Below are positions 54,246-64,000 of a DNA stretch of 64,000 bases, in pieces (position 1 is the stretch's first letter; every line of letters starts with the position of its first letter). The notes under the pieces are model-generated. The model did no database searches, was not told the DNA's origin, and saw nothing but the letters and a program-made list of their open reading frames with translations. The stretch covers positions 28,773,001 through 28,837,000 of the forward strand of contig NC_091972.1 in assembly GCF_036711975.1 (NCBI RefSeq), written 5' to 3'. The translations under genes and the position numbers were made by a program. Source of the DNA: Onthophagus taurus (taxonomy: Eukaryota > Arthropoda > Insecta > Coleoptera > Scarabaeidae).

Positions 54246-54496
54246 CAAGGTTTATATATTAAAGGTTGTCTAAGTTCCTACGCTGCAATACTTTGATTTT
54301 AGTTTGTGGGCGAGGGGCAAGAGCAGGAGTGTTTCGTGACGTAAGCGATCACGGATTGCGCACGCAACCTCATGGCCATGTGGTGCTCCATGCCTTTGTT
54401 TAATTTGAATTGCTTGGCGGTATTATTTTCCACATGTGACGTAATGCGCAGTATGGTTGTGTACGAACCTAGACAACCTCTTATATATAAACCTTG
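54246..54496. mobile_element. 251-bp MITE with 9-bp target duplication
   Basis: Inverted ends CAAGGTTTATATA...TATATAAACCTTG, with further inverted matches inside (GGTTGTCTA). Flanked by GTACGGACG at 54237-54245 and 54497-54505. A 9-bp duplication fits MULE-type elements. No coding capacity. Confidence 0.8.
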
Positions 54497-54505
54497 GTAC
54501 GGACG

Positions 54506-55239
54506 AACGATATCCTCCTCCCCACCCCTAACATTAATAGATCTTAAAAATATCGATAAATTCACCAACGAACGCTCAATGACCTTTAATAATAAAAAAA
54601 AATATACCCCACGAGTGTATTAATAAAAATTGGATATCCATTAAAATCATAATAAACCAATTAAGGAAAGAAAATCAAATGAAAGTAATTACATATGAAA
54701 TCACATACAGTATGTCCGTAAGTAGCGGATATAGGCGATAAAATCATTATAAACGGTTTATGGAAAAATCCTTGAAACGGGAGTTATGCAGCTGCATCCC
54801 GATAGCATACATAGAGACTCGAAATGAAACGGTATACCGAGAATTTAATGATAAACGAAAAAGTATAAAGGGACAAGAGCAGCCGATTTCCAGCCAATTC
54901 TTAGTCCATCGATCACATTTTCAGGACAGCAAGAAAAGCACGAAAAAAGAAGAACAAATGAACCTCATACAGTGAGTAATTTTAAGATTAACGTGTTAAA
55001 CCTTTTCCAAAAATTATTTTAAACCATACAAACTTTGTAAACTCCGATTTATCAATTATTGGCACTTGGACAGAATTGATGGCAGTCAAAATTCAAATTA
55101 ACCCGACGATCAGAATATGTTCCATTCAAGAGGTCAACTCAACTTACTAAATCATTTTTAGACACTTAGGACATTGTTTAAAATAATTGATTACCATAGT
55201 AAGTCATGGCTACCGCTATTTTTATTATGTTATCAAATT
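54506..55239. other. no gene recognised
   Basis: AT-rich. ATACAGTATGTCCGTAAGTA near 54707 resembles a mariner-type terminus, but no partner end was found. A 71-codon frame at 54760 has no recognised domain. Confidence 0.4.
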
Positions 55240-57320
55240 TGTAGAAGTTAAACTTTAAAGTAGATTTCGTAAGAGTACGTCATGATGAATCATATCGAAT
55301 GCCTTAGAAAAATCAGTGTATACGACATCCACCTGACCGCCCCTATCCAAAGAGTCACAAATCACCACAGTAACCACCCCGAGATTGGTAATCGTTGAAC
55401 GACGCTTGATATATTGATATGGTGACACAAATGATTGAATCTGCAGAGAAATCAGATCATCATGTAAATAATCCGTTGAAGTACCTTAGCGAAATTGGAC
55501 AATAACGATATCGATCGATAATCAGTAATGTTGGTACGTTCGCCATGTTTGAATATAGAAACAATGCGCGAGCGCTTCCAAAGTTTAAGAAATGAGCAAC
55601 TGCTTAAGGGTAGGTTAATTATTAAATGAAGCGGAACTGCAAAAACTGTACAGCAATCACGAATGAAAAATGCAGGAAGATCATCATCACCACCATATAA
55701 TCACCATCAGTAAGTTTATCAGGTAACCTTTCTAGGAAATGAAGAACTTGTGCTTCGGTGACATCAGCAATAAATACTGGAGCATACGTAGAGTGTACAT
55801 CAACCATGTTGTCAGCAGACACCAGTATATACTTTAGAAAATTGATCTGTAAAAGCATTAACTATTTTATCAGGATCAGTGTAGGTGGACTTATCATACA
55901 TCATTTTGCCAGGAAGTCCGGAGGTCGTTGCTTTCTCTCTTATATAACTCCAAAAGTTACGAGGATTAGAACTAAGCGATTTTTCAGCATTAATAGTAAA
56001 GGAACTATACGCATCAGAGATTTTCTGTTTAGTCAAACATCTCAGTCTTTTATATTCCGCTGGTAAATAGGGTATGAGGATCTACGACACAATCTCTTAG
56101 GAACAACTAAATCCAAAATCTCATACAACTTTGTATAGAAAGCTGACAAAGGCATTAACCTGCACATTTAGAAAAGACCAATCCGTATAATGTAGTTCAT
56201 CATACAAACCAGGAAAGTTGGCTCTTCGCAAATTATAGCGACCACTCAAAGACGGAAACTTCGGCAAACCATCATTTGCCATCAGTAAGTTCATTGTAAT
56301 ATCTAAGGCGGGATGGTACTGACCCTCGTAAACGAAGGGACAATCATCATGAACAAGATCAAACCGATGATCAGTATTTGTCAGAACCAAATCCAATAGA
56401 CGATTGTCACAGTTTAATGCATGATTGAGTTGACAAAGGTCCAGAAAGTCACAAAAATTACGAAATAACTCCATTTTTTCACATATGATTGATATGCCAG
56501 GTGCCTTAATATATTCAAGCAAATTAAAATCACCAAGGCTAAGGACAAGAAAATTTAAATCTTTATGTTCTAGGGCGTCCAAGAAACATAGCAACTCAGG
56601 TTGTGGATTATCAGGAGGTATCTACAACCAGGATATATAAGATCACTGACCATAAAGAACACTTGCAAATCAACACATCGACAAGTGGTACTAAAGACTG
56701 AATATCTGTAGATTCAACCGATTCAACATCATGATGACTAGATACAGCAAGCAGAAGTCCTCCACCTCTATTATGTCCAACCAAATCAAGCTTACGATCA
56801 GCTCCCACGACGCTGTACTTATCCAAGAATAATTCATTGGATCCAAAATCCGAATTTAAATTAGTTTTTACCAAACCCTTTTCGCCAGACTCAGTTCTTG
56901 TTTTTAATTCAGTCGAGAGACATTGAGACAGAAATGTTCTTAAATTTATTATGGGATTTCAAATTCCTATTACGAAATATTACGAAAAACAGTCTTAAAA
57001 GAATTATAATCCGACAATTTTACTCGTATAGGCCTACATCTCGCGCTATTAGAAGCGTAAAATTTACCATAGCGAAAACGCTGAATAATAGGTTCAGTAA
57101 CCCCAAGTGCGTAAATAGTTTGCCCAGAAAGGCAAAATGCTCATCACCTTGTTCCTTACGTGATAAGCCGTCGGATTCAGGAATATTATAAATCATCAGT
57201 TTATTCTTCCTACGCGCGCGTCCCATCACTTCGTGTATAATTTTTTCGGAATCAAAATCGTTTAAAGAATGTGAAGATGGCGAAGTAACATTTGATTTCA
57301 GAGCAGCAATATCCATCTGA
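55240..57320 (-). pseudogene. CR1-like LINE remnant, ORF1 and ORF2
   Basis: On the minus strand, in order: an ORF1 piece (GRARRKNKLMIYNIPESDGL, 57316-57020), endonuclease (FLDKYSVVGADRKLDLVGHN, RGGGLLLAVSSH, 56874-56611; LVLSLGDFNLLEYI and RLLDLVLTN, 56594-56121), a linker (SNPRNFWSYIREKATTSGLP, 56036-55812) and RT start (VDVVYTDFSKAFDMIHHDVL, about 55336-55277). Frameshifts and stops throughout. It is unrelated in sequence to the LINE at 5 and 26 kb. Clade tentative. Confidence 0.8.
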
Positions 57321-57381
57321 AGAGAGATTATAGTGGCTTTCAGACTATTTAAGTCAAATTATAATCCACTATAATCTCTCT
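57319..57381. repeat. 16-bp inverted repeat
   Basis: AGAGAGATTATAGTGG and its exact complement, separated by about 31 bp, at the upstream boundary of the CR1-like remnant. Confidence 0.7.
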
Positions 57382-57557
57382 ATAATCCCCTTACTAATTA
57401 CGGCAACGCGAAGCTCCAACATAGACTCACACTTCGGTAACAAATATATATTAGAATAACTAGAATATGACACATGTCACAGAAGTGACTTAATGTTACT
57501 TTCTATTTTTAGGAACAAGAAAGAATTTTTTAATAACAAGATGTAGAAATTAGAAAC

Positions 57558-57851
57558 ATGAAACAGACATATCTGTTTGGATTGGATCTAATTAACAACA
57601 GCATCGGGTTAGAAGTTAAATTACGACAACCAGAAGACGTCGAAATCGCAGAAGCATATGCATTAGAAATTGCAAATTACAACACACAAAAGCAACGATT
57701 TCTTCAAAACATCCGACAGCCAATAACAAAAAATAGTTTCAGTCCTACTCCTATAGTAGCGCAAAAGCAGATTTCAACAGAAAGAAGACCAGTGATGTCG
57801 TCATATCAGACTCGTTTGATTACGCAAGTCAAGGTAGCTTTAGAATGTTAG
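57558..57851 (+). pseudogene. possible retroelement gag fragment
   Basis: 97 codons (MKQTYLFGLDLINNSIGLEV..., RQPEDVEIAEAYALEIANYN). The PEDVEIAEAYALE stretch resembles the helical part of LTR-element gag proteins. No zinc knuckle, protease or LTR nearby. Weak call. Confidence 0.35.
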
Positions 57852-59135
57852 ATCTATTGCGTGGTGTGCGGGTCTGAACATTATTAACCTCATATGAACT
57901 TCATCACGAACCGTAACTGTCATTAAACGGTGTAGGCGTTGTAATAAACTCATCATTCAGTACTTGAACCTGACGTGAAGTACATTTCGTTAAAACACAC
58001 GCTCGCGATTCAAATGGCTAATTTATCGTACGTCTACCTTTCAAAAGTTACCTCTAAGCCGCGGAGCGGGGCGTCATTCAAACTCATTCAAAAAAATTGC
58101 ATTATAGAAGCAGTTGTAAACACTAAAACTTCAAATCAATGCAACACGCTGTTTTTTTTCTAACAACCTTGTCGAAACCGAGAACGAAAACAGACCGGAC
58201 CACCGGCCGATTATCGCCCAGCACTCCCGAATATTGAATATTAATTTAGGTTTTAAAATTCATTATAAAGAGTAGTGAGAGTTTTTTTTTGCACCCTCAT
58301 AAAACACCGTCATAAAACTAAATAAAGGAGGTGGGCGCATTTGCGTTTAAGCTTGAAATGAAATTTGCAAGCTCTTTGGATACGTCACTGGTTAAAATTT
58401 AAACAATTGACTAAGGTCAATTTTGTTTCATGACTTCTTTCAGTCGAATGGAACAAAGATTCACTAAAAATGAAAAACGTTCCTTATCATATCTCGATTT
58501 TATGCGCGAAGACGAGTCTCCCAACGCTCTATAATAGGATTACAGTTATACGGGCGTACGTAATTAATAAATATTTTGAATATTAAAGGTAAATGAACGC
58601 AATCGATGAGATGTAGGATATAATCACAAAAAGAAATTGCAGAAGACTTGCTCCTCGCGTACATAAATCAATAAAAAAGACGTGAACTGTAAAAATACTA
58701 ACTTACCGTAAATAAAAACTGTCAGCAAAAGATAACACATAAACTAAAAAAATATATTTCAAGAATTAAAAAAAACCCTGTTTAAAAACACAAATACGGT
58801 CTCAAATAAGTTCACTCGGTAACTTCTGTTTAAACAACACAACACAGTTGCTAGAATAAGAATGAATATTTTAGCCTTCTCAACGGTCCAGGAAACATCT
58901 CTGCTAGGATGGAGTAGGGGTATTTACCCAACTCACATTTCTCCAAAACCGACCTCTTCTGTAAATTTTTTACATCTGTTTTAGGGTTTTACGAGTTGAC
59001 CTATCCAAAACAATGATATTTTTCTTAATCTTTGTATCAATATCCTTTTTCACAACTGCTCTATTTAATGCTTCCTCTGACCGAAAATAAGAATCCCATT
59101 TAACACACAAATTTAATGGATTTGAAAAAGGGTAT
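57852..59135. other. no gene recognised
   Basis: AT-rich intergenic DNA, with no convincing frame or repeat found. Confidence 0.45.
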
Positions 59136-60646
59136 TTAACACTTTGCCGTCCGCACGTTTCGCAAAAATTTATTCGCTCGGCGCCGGCAGAATATTCAGA
59201 TTACTTATCCGTGCAAAAAGGCAAGTCCCCTCACTTTAGAGATCGATATCTTCGCAACCGATCGATGAAAAAAATTGCGACAAAGTTTGTTGTAATCACT
59301 GAACATTCCTACGTAACCTATATTAATTTGAAAATTTTCAGATCCGCGGTTTTCTTTTTATCGCGAGTTAAATGAAAAAAGTACCCGATTTTTGAGTGTG
59401 CCGGCAACTTTGTCAACTTTGCGATTTTTTTTCTCGAAAACTATTTGACGAAAAAATTTGAAATTTGAACTGGTGGTAAACCGATGTGTTCTTAATGTGG
59501 TGCATATCTTATTTTTTCGATATTCCATATAGTTTCGCAGAAAATCGCGGTTTAGTAGGATGCGGTTATTTCGGAAACGACCTGGCGGATTTCAACGCGG
59601 TTTTTACCAAAATATGTTAAATCATGTCGGTTGTCGAATTCCGTTATCAGTTTTTCAAAATTAGGGCTCCCTAATTTTTTAAGGGCGATTTAATGGAATT
59701 ACAAATTAAAGAGAAACAGAAATATGCCCTGGGGGTTCCGGCCAATCGGAACAGAGTTGAAGAGATATTGCTGGCGTGCGCTTCGGACGGGCCGTGGAGA
59801 ATCATATTTAAAATTTTAGATAAAATTATTTCATTTCAAATTCAATAAGTATGTTTCATTTTTGTATATAAGACATGAATAATGCATATAAATTTAAACA
59901 AAATAGCGTGGCACCATTTTCTTCAAAATTTTTTATTTTGTTTTTCAACATATATCAAGAATATTAATAATTATTATTATTATTTTATTTTTATTATGTT
60001 ATATTAATCTTATTGCTAGTTCTCCTGATTTTCAATCCTGTCTAGCTATTTTCACGAAATTTCGAATAAATGTAAATAAATGTAAAATTTGTATGTTTTA
60101 TATAATAATAATAATAATGTACTTTTATTGATACCACAAAATAAATACAACAAAACAATAGTAAGAATAACAATAAACAATAAACTAATACGTAAACCAC
60201 ACAACAAATAAATACGTATTTTGGCATATATGTTTCTTGATTTATATTTTCTTTGGTACCTACTTAGTATTTCTCTTTTTGATGATATGAAGCAAAACGA
60301 TCCCCGAGATGTAACGCAACTCCACAAGACTTGCACATTAAATTCGTTGTCTTTCTTTTTTTGTTTTTGGAACAAACACGGCATCTTCTTCGTTTACGAA
60401 GTTTAATTTTTCTGGAAATCCTCTATGTTGTCGCATCGTTCCACAGACTCGAATTTTCTTTGTAAGTAAATTCTCCGCAAGTTCTACACAATTGTAGTAA
60501 TTGTCCATGTATAAGTGATATATTATGTAAAAACAAAATAAAAAATTTTGAAGAAAATAGTGCCCAAGCTATTGTTTAAATTTATATCCATTATTCATGT
60601 CTTGTATACAAAAATGAAACATACTTATTGAATTTGAAATAAAATA
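59136..60646. mobile_element. piggyBac-type element, left part
   Basis: It starts at TTAA (59136-59139) with CACTTTGCCGTCCG. 59140-59830 is the inverted counterpart of 438-1181. 59828-59955 is repeated in inverted orientation at 60520-60646 (GTATATAAGACATGAATAAT and its complement), so the arm is about 800 bp. Between the arms is a transposase relic. Jockey copy E interrupts the element at 60647. Confidence 0.78.
60264..60514 (-). pseudogene. piggyBac transposase C-terminal relic
   Basis: On the minus strand: LYMDNYYNCVELAENLLTKK and RVCGTMRQHRGFPEKL, a hallmark of piggyBac DDE domains (DNYY, Y.S..L...L). In another frame follows RRRCRVCSKNKKRKTTNLMC and KSCGVALHLGD, the C-terminal cysteine-rich zinc domain, ending before TAA. 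The catalytic core is missing and a frameshift lies between the two parts. Inactive. Confidence 0.85.
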
Positions 60647-60803
60647 CGGTGAACGGTGAACTTGACGGGCCTCTTGAGGTTCCTGGAATCTTCCTTAACC
60701 CTCTTCATCGGATCTAAAACAGACGGAAAATATATTAGTTAATATTCGCTAAATTAGCGATATCGGAAGTGGATTTGGAAAGGACAGTCGGGTTCCCGGA
60801 TCG

Positions 60804-63491
60804 TCAGACGAGAAGCAGCCTTGGCCGTTTATGGCGAAGGTGTTCAACGTCGTAATCCGTTAATCCCGCTAGGAGGGGATTTGGGTGGTCTTCGAGCCGC
60901 GTAAACTCGGTACTGGCTTTGTTCCGAATGAATTCCTCGATGGTCACCATCTGGGAATCATTGTGCAGTGTCGCATTACTGACAAACCAAGGAGCATCGA
61001 ATGCCATCCTTAGGACCTTGTTCTGAACCACTTGGAGTTTTTGCACGTGCGAGTGCGCGGCGTAACCCCAGACTGAAGAAGCGTATGTCATCGCAGGTCT
61101 GATAACCGCTTTGTAGAGTCGAATCTTCCGGAGAGGATCCAACTTACTTCGGCGATTTATCAGAGCGTACAGATTGACCAGAGCTACCTTCGCCCGGTTC
61201 GCCATGGCCTCGATGTGACTTTTCCAAGTTAGTTTAGAGTCCAGAATGACACCCAAATACCTGGTTTCGGAATGCCAGGGAAGCTCGTTCCCTCGCAGTA
61301 CCAACGCATCGGGGGGTCTCTGTCTACGCCGAGTAAAGAGTACTGCGGTACTTTTATCAGCGTTGATTTTGACCCGCCACTTTGCGAAGTAGTCTTGCAG
61401 CTGATCCGATGCTGTCTGCAGTCTACGAGCGGCGATCTCGGGGGACCAAGATCTGCTGTAGATGCACACATCGTCGGCGTACATCGCTAACTGAGTGCCC
61501 TCGCACCGGGGTAGGTCGCTAACAAAGATACAAAAGAGTATCGGTGAAAGCAACGACCCCTGAGGGACGCCAGCAGTTAGGATTCGCTCTGTCGAACGCG
61601 TACCGTTCAATTTGATGCGCGCCTTCCTACCGCCAAGATAGGACGCGATCAATTGAACCAACGCCAGGGGCACGCCCGCTTCTAGCATTTTGAACAAAAG
61701 TCCTTCATGCCATACTTTGTCGAACGCCTTGGCAACATCGAAAAGCGCCGCACAAGTGCTTTGCTTTCGATTGAAGCCTTCGGTTATGTATTCGACAAGT
61801 CGCAGTACCTGGTGTACGGTCGAATGTTTGGGTCGGAAACCAAACTGTTCGTCCTGAATGAGCTTAAGATCTTGAACTGATCTTTGTAGCCTCGTCTGGA
61901 CGATCCTCTCGCATACCTTGCCGAGACAAGAAAGCAAACTGATGGGCCTGTAGCTTTGCGGGAACGTTAGGTTCGCCCCGGGTTTCGGTAACACGACGAC
62001 GTCCGCGCATTTCCACTTGGTAGGGAAATGCCGCAGCCGGAACGCCGCATTGATGATTCCCGTCAGCGAAACGACCGCTTTTAAAGGCATGGCTTTTAAA
62101 GCAGCGTTTCCTATCCCGTCCGGTCCCGATGCCTTCTTCGACTTACATCTCGCGATTGCCTCTTTCACCTCGGTCGGAGAAGCGTGCTCGATATGCCGAC
62201 GATCTTCTACGGCCAGCCGCCTACTCACTACGCGTTCGACTCGATCGATGAAATCTTCATCTTCGTCATCGTCGCATAGCGGGCTGCACTGGTTTTCGAA
62301 GTTATCGGCATGAGCTTCTGCTTTCTCTTCGAGAGTGAAAGCCATTCCGGTTTCACCGTGAATGGGCGGCATGCGCGTCGTGTTCCCCTTCAGCACCTTG
62401 ACCATCTTCCAACAGGCGTGATCGTCTTCGGTGTTCAGGGCGTCGAGTTTGGCGTCGAAAGACGCGTATCGGAACTCCGCGAGCTCCCTTCTCACATCAC
62501 CGCGCAGACGGTTATAGCGACGCTTGAGATCGGGATCCCAATTGCGCTGATAAGTCCGCCTGACGCGATCACGCTCCCGCATAAGTTCCCTGATGTGCTC
62601 CGGAAGCACCCATCGATGGTCCTTTACGGGAATCGTGTTGGTCGCGTATCGAAGAGAATCCTCGATTGCGACCGTGAGTCGTTCAACAGCCTCATCCAGT
62701 TCCTGAGCGTTGTGGATCGGTCGTATTTGTCCCATATTGTGGTGCAAGTGGTCGCTAAAAGCCGGCCACGATACAGTGGAACGTTCAACCGGGACGCGAA
62801 CGTCCGGGACGTCTCCTAGCTGCAGCAGCACAGGGAGATGATCGGAACTAAGTTCGTTGAGCGTGGTAACTCTGTGAACTAGTCGGACATCTTTAATTAC
62901 AACCACGTCCAAAACGTCAGATCGTTGCCCTTCGTTCGACGGGTAATACGTGTGGTCGGCGGGGGCATCGGTGACAATGCCCGTCTCGTCGGTAAAACTC
63001 CGCAGTATTTTACCGTTCGCGTTTGCGATCCGACTGTTCCACGATGGGTGCTTAGCGTTTAGGTCGCCGGCGATAACCACGCCTTTGTCCGTATCCAAGA
63101 CACCCGTTAGATCGTCTTCCAACAACCGCCGATTCGGCGGATTGTAGGCGGCGACCAAGCGGACGCACCCCGATAGTGTTCGTACCACAATCGTAGTAGC
63201 TTCGAGATGTTGAAGAGGGGGAGTCAGATCTTCGTAATGATCCAAACTGGTTCTTATAAAGATGGCTGTCCCGCCGCCTCTTGCTCCAACTCTATCGTTT
63301 CGATAGAAGCGATAATTGGGCAGCCGTGGCCTGTCGCCCGCTCGCAGATGGGTTTCGCAAATGAGTATCGCGTCAAGGTCGTACCTTTCGGCGAACTCGC
63401 GAAGTTCATTCTGTTTACAGACAAGGCCGTTGGCGTTCCAATAAGCCAACTCAAGCGATTGCGGTACTCTCGGTCTTCGATGAGTCATCAT
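60804..63491 (-). CDS. Jockey-like ORF2, endonuclease and reverse transcriptase
   Basis: 895 residues from the ATG at 63491, with all endonuclease and RT motifs found in the 33-kb copy. Differences are few: Ile for Val in TAIFIRT, Glu for Ala in VLPEHIREL, Ala for Ser in DDHACWK, Arg for Pro in EDRRHIEH. No stop or frameshift. With ORF1 also open it is the best candidate for a competent copy, though its ORF1 start is outside the window. Confidence 0.94.
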   Translation of the reverse strand: MMTHRRPRVPQSLELAYWNANGLVCKQNELREFAERYDLDAILICETHLRAGDRPRLPNYRFYRNDRVGARGGGTAIFIRTSLDHYEDLTPPLQHLEATTIVVRTLSGCVRLVAAYNPPNRRLLEDDLTGVLDTDKGVVIAGDLNAKHPSWNSRIANANGKILRSFTDETGIVTDAPADHTYYPSNEGQRSDVLDVVVIKDVRLVHRVTTLNELSSDHLPVLLQLGDVPDVRVPVERSTVSWPAFSDHLHHNMGQIRPIHNAQELDEAVERLTVAIEDSLRYATNTIPVKDHRWVLPEHIRELMRERDRVRRTYQRNWDPDLKRRYNRLRGDVRRELAEFRYASFDAKLDALNTEDDHACWKMVKVLKGNTTRMPPIHGETGMAFTLEEKAEAHADNFENQCSPLCDDDEDEDFIDRVERVVSRRLAVEDRRHIEHASPTEVKEAIARCKSKKASGPDGIGNAALKAMPLKAVVSLTGIINAAFRLRHFPTKWKCADVVVLPKPGANLTFPQSYRPISLLSCLGKVCERIVQTRLQRSVQDLKLIQDEQFGFRPKHSTVHQVLRLVEYITEGFNRKQSTCAALFDVAKAFDKVWHEGLLFKMLEAGVPLALVQLIASYLGGRKARIKLNGTRSTERILTAGVPQGSLLSPILFCIFVSDLPRCEGTQLAMYADDVCIYSRSWSPEIAARRLQTASDQLQDYFAKWRVKINADKSTAVLFTRRRQRPPDALVLRGNELPWHSETRYLGVILDSKLTWKSHIEAMANRAKVALVNLYALINRRSKLDPLRKIRLYKAVIRPAMTYASSVWGYAAHSHVQKLQVVQNKVLRMAFDAPWFVSNATLHNDSQMVTIEEFIRNKASTEFTRLEDHPNPLLAGLTDYDVEHLRHKRPRLLLV

Positions 63492-64000
63492 AAGAGTTTC
63501 ATCATCTCGGACATGATTTGGACGCACAACTTAACTCGTGCGTCCCTATCGGATTTGTCGATTTGGATGACCTCGCTCATCATCGCCAGTATGTTGACGA
63601 GGGGGTCGGTTGGGGGTTCAACCGCCGCCTGTGCCGCAACATTGACCGGGAATGGTGTTTCAGCCACCGCGATCGACCCGCTTTTACGAAGCCTCCTATT
63701 GCGACGCCTCCTCTGCGACCTCGACAGCTTCGGGGGGTCGTCGGTCGCCTTTTGCTTCGGCTCGTTGAGCTTAGCTTTGGGCGCCGCGACCTCTTTCCGA
63801 ACTACCTTGGTAGCTGGAGCGTTCGCTTTGGGGGCAACGTTAGCGTTGCCTTTCGGCTTTTTCGCCTGACTACTAACCGCTTTCACGGGTTTCGCCGCGA
63901 CTACTGGAGCCTTTTTGTCCCCCTTTTGCGCCTGAATAGGTGCTTTCGGGGGAACGGTCGCTTTGACCTTTGGGGCTGCCGCCGGTGCCCTCGTTTCCGC
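63488..64000 (-). CDS. Jockey-like ORF1, C-terminal part
   Basis: Open from the TGA at 63490-63488 to the window edge, about 170 residues. It is the basic C-terminal region downstream of the zinc knuckles ([20 protein letters not shown]..., [18 protein letters not shown]) ending MSEMMKLL. The stop overlaps the ORF2 start as ATGA. The zinc knuckles would lie just past 64000. Confidence 0.9.
   Translation of the reverse strand, partial: AETRAPAAAPKVKATVPPKAPIQAQKGDKKAPVVAAKPVKAVSSQAKKPKGNANVAPKANAPATKVVRKEVAAPKAKLNEPKQKATDDPPKLSRSQRRRRNRRLRKSGSIAVAETPFPVNVAAQAAVEPPTDPLVNILAMMSEVIQIDKSDRDARVKLCVQIMSEMMKLL

Larger units (their letters stand above)
60647..64000 (-). mobile_element. Jockey-like LINE copy E, 3' portion
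   Basis: On the minus strand the 3' end (60647) has two TTCACCG heptamers. The element continues past the window end. ORF2 is complete and the visible ORF1 is open. It is inserted in a piggyBac-type element with flank TGAAATAAAATA. Near-identity to copy C points to recent activity. Confidence 0.95.

Noticed and set aside
63207-63869. 220-codon plus-strand frame, similar at 35969-36466
   Set aside because: Antisense to the ORF1/ORF2 junction, with no independent support.

Overview
The window is eukaryotic, almost certainly an insect nuclear chromosome. It carries the replication-dependent histone gene set (H1, H2A, H2B, H3, H4) without introns. Each gene ends in the metazoan histone 3' stem-loop instead of a poly(A) signal, and the H2B and H3 proteins are insect-like. 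The rest is AT-rich DNA crowded with transposable elements typical of insects: Jockey-like and CR1-like LINEs, Ty1/copia, Ty3/gypsy, Penelope, Tc1/mariner-type, piggyBac, and several MITEs. No bacterial, organellar or CRISPR feature is present. I cannot name the insect order.

Layout, left to right. 1-437: the 5' end of a Jockey-like LINE inserted in a piggyBac-type element that ends at a TTAA at 1182-1185. 1186-8250: a duplicated block (second copy 22125-29465) holding exon-like scraps, an internally deleted mariner-type element, a broken LINE and a copia fragment. 8254-8614: a TAA-flanked MITE. 9942-10786: intact H1 (minus strand). 11060-12745: unidentified and gypsy-like fragments and an H1 pseudogene. 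12768-21840: a large foldback transposon. 29466-32590: spacer repeats and a wrecked gypsy element split by a Jockey copy. 32888-33410: H2B copy 1. 33412-37979: a nearly complete Jockey-like LINE, fused at its 5' end to the last 34 codons of H4. 40160-41348: divergent H2A and H2B copy 2. 42496-47559: copia, mariner-type and Penelope remnants and two MITEs. 48945-51513: divergent H4 and H3, with a 5'-truncated Jockey copy inside the H4 leader. 52270-53130: a transposase fragment abutting a truncated H1 copy. 54246-57320: a MITE with 9-bp target duplication and a decayed LINE. 59136-64000: the other end of a piggyBac-type element, then a Jockey copy running off the window.

The most striking object is the transposon at about 12.77-21.84 kb. 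Its two arms are tandem arrays of one 141-bp unit in opposite orientation (about 7.4 and 20.6 copies). Between them lie a 1095-aa protein with MULE-like DDE residues and a C-terminal Ulp1/C48 cysteine-protease domain, and a 202-aa protein with a perfect PHD finger. The design recalls Drosophila FB-NOF foldback elements (a MULE transposase between repeat-built arms) and the plant MULEs that carry ULP1 domains, but with its own 141-bp satellite and a PHD partner.

The second theme is a young Jockey-like family whose 3' tail is a heptamer repeat, TTCACCG, instead of poly(A). Two of its copies (33.5 and 60.8 kb) keep an intact ORF2. Its insertions have damaged the histone locus: one sits between the H4 TATA box and the H4 start codon with a target duplication of about 65 bp, and another begins a few bases upstream of an H2B TATA box. 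Several histone blocks occur as inverted copies, which supplies empty sites for dating some of the insertions.
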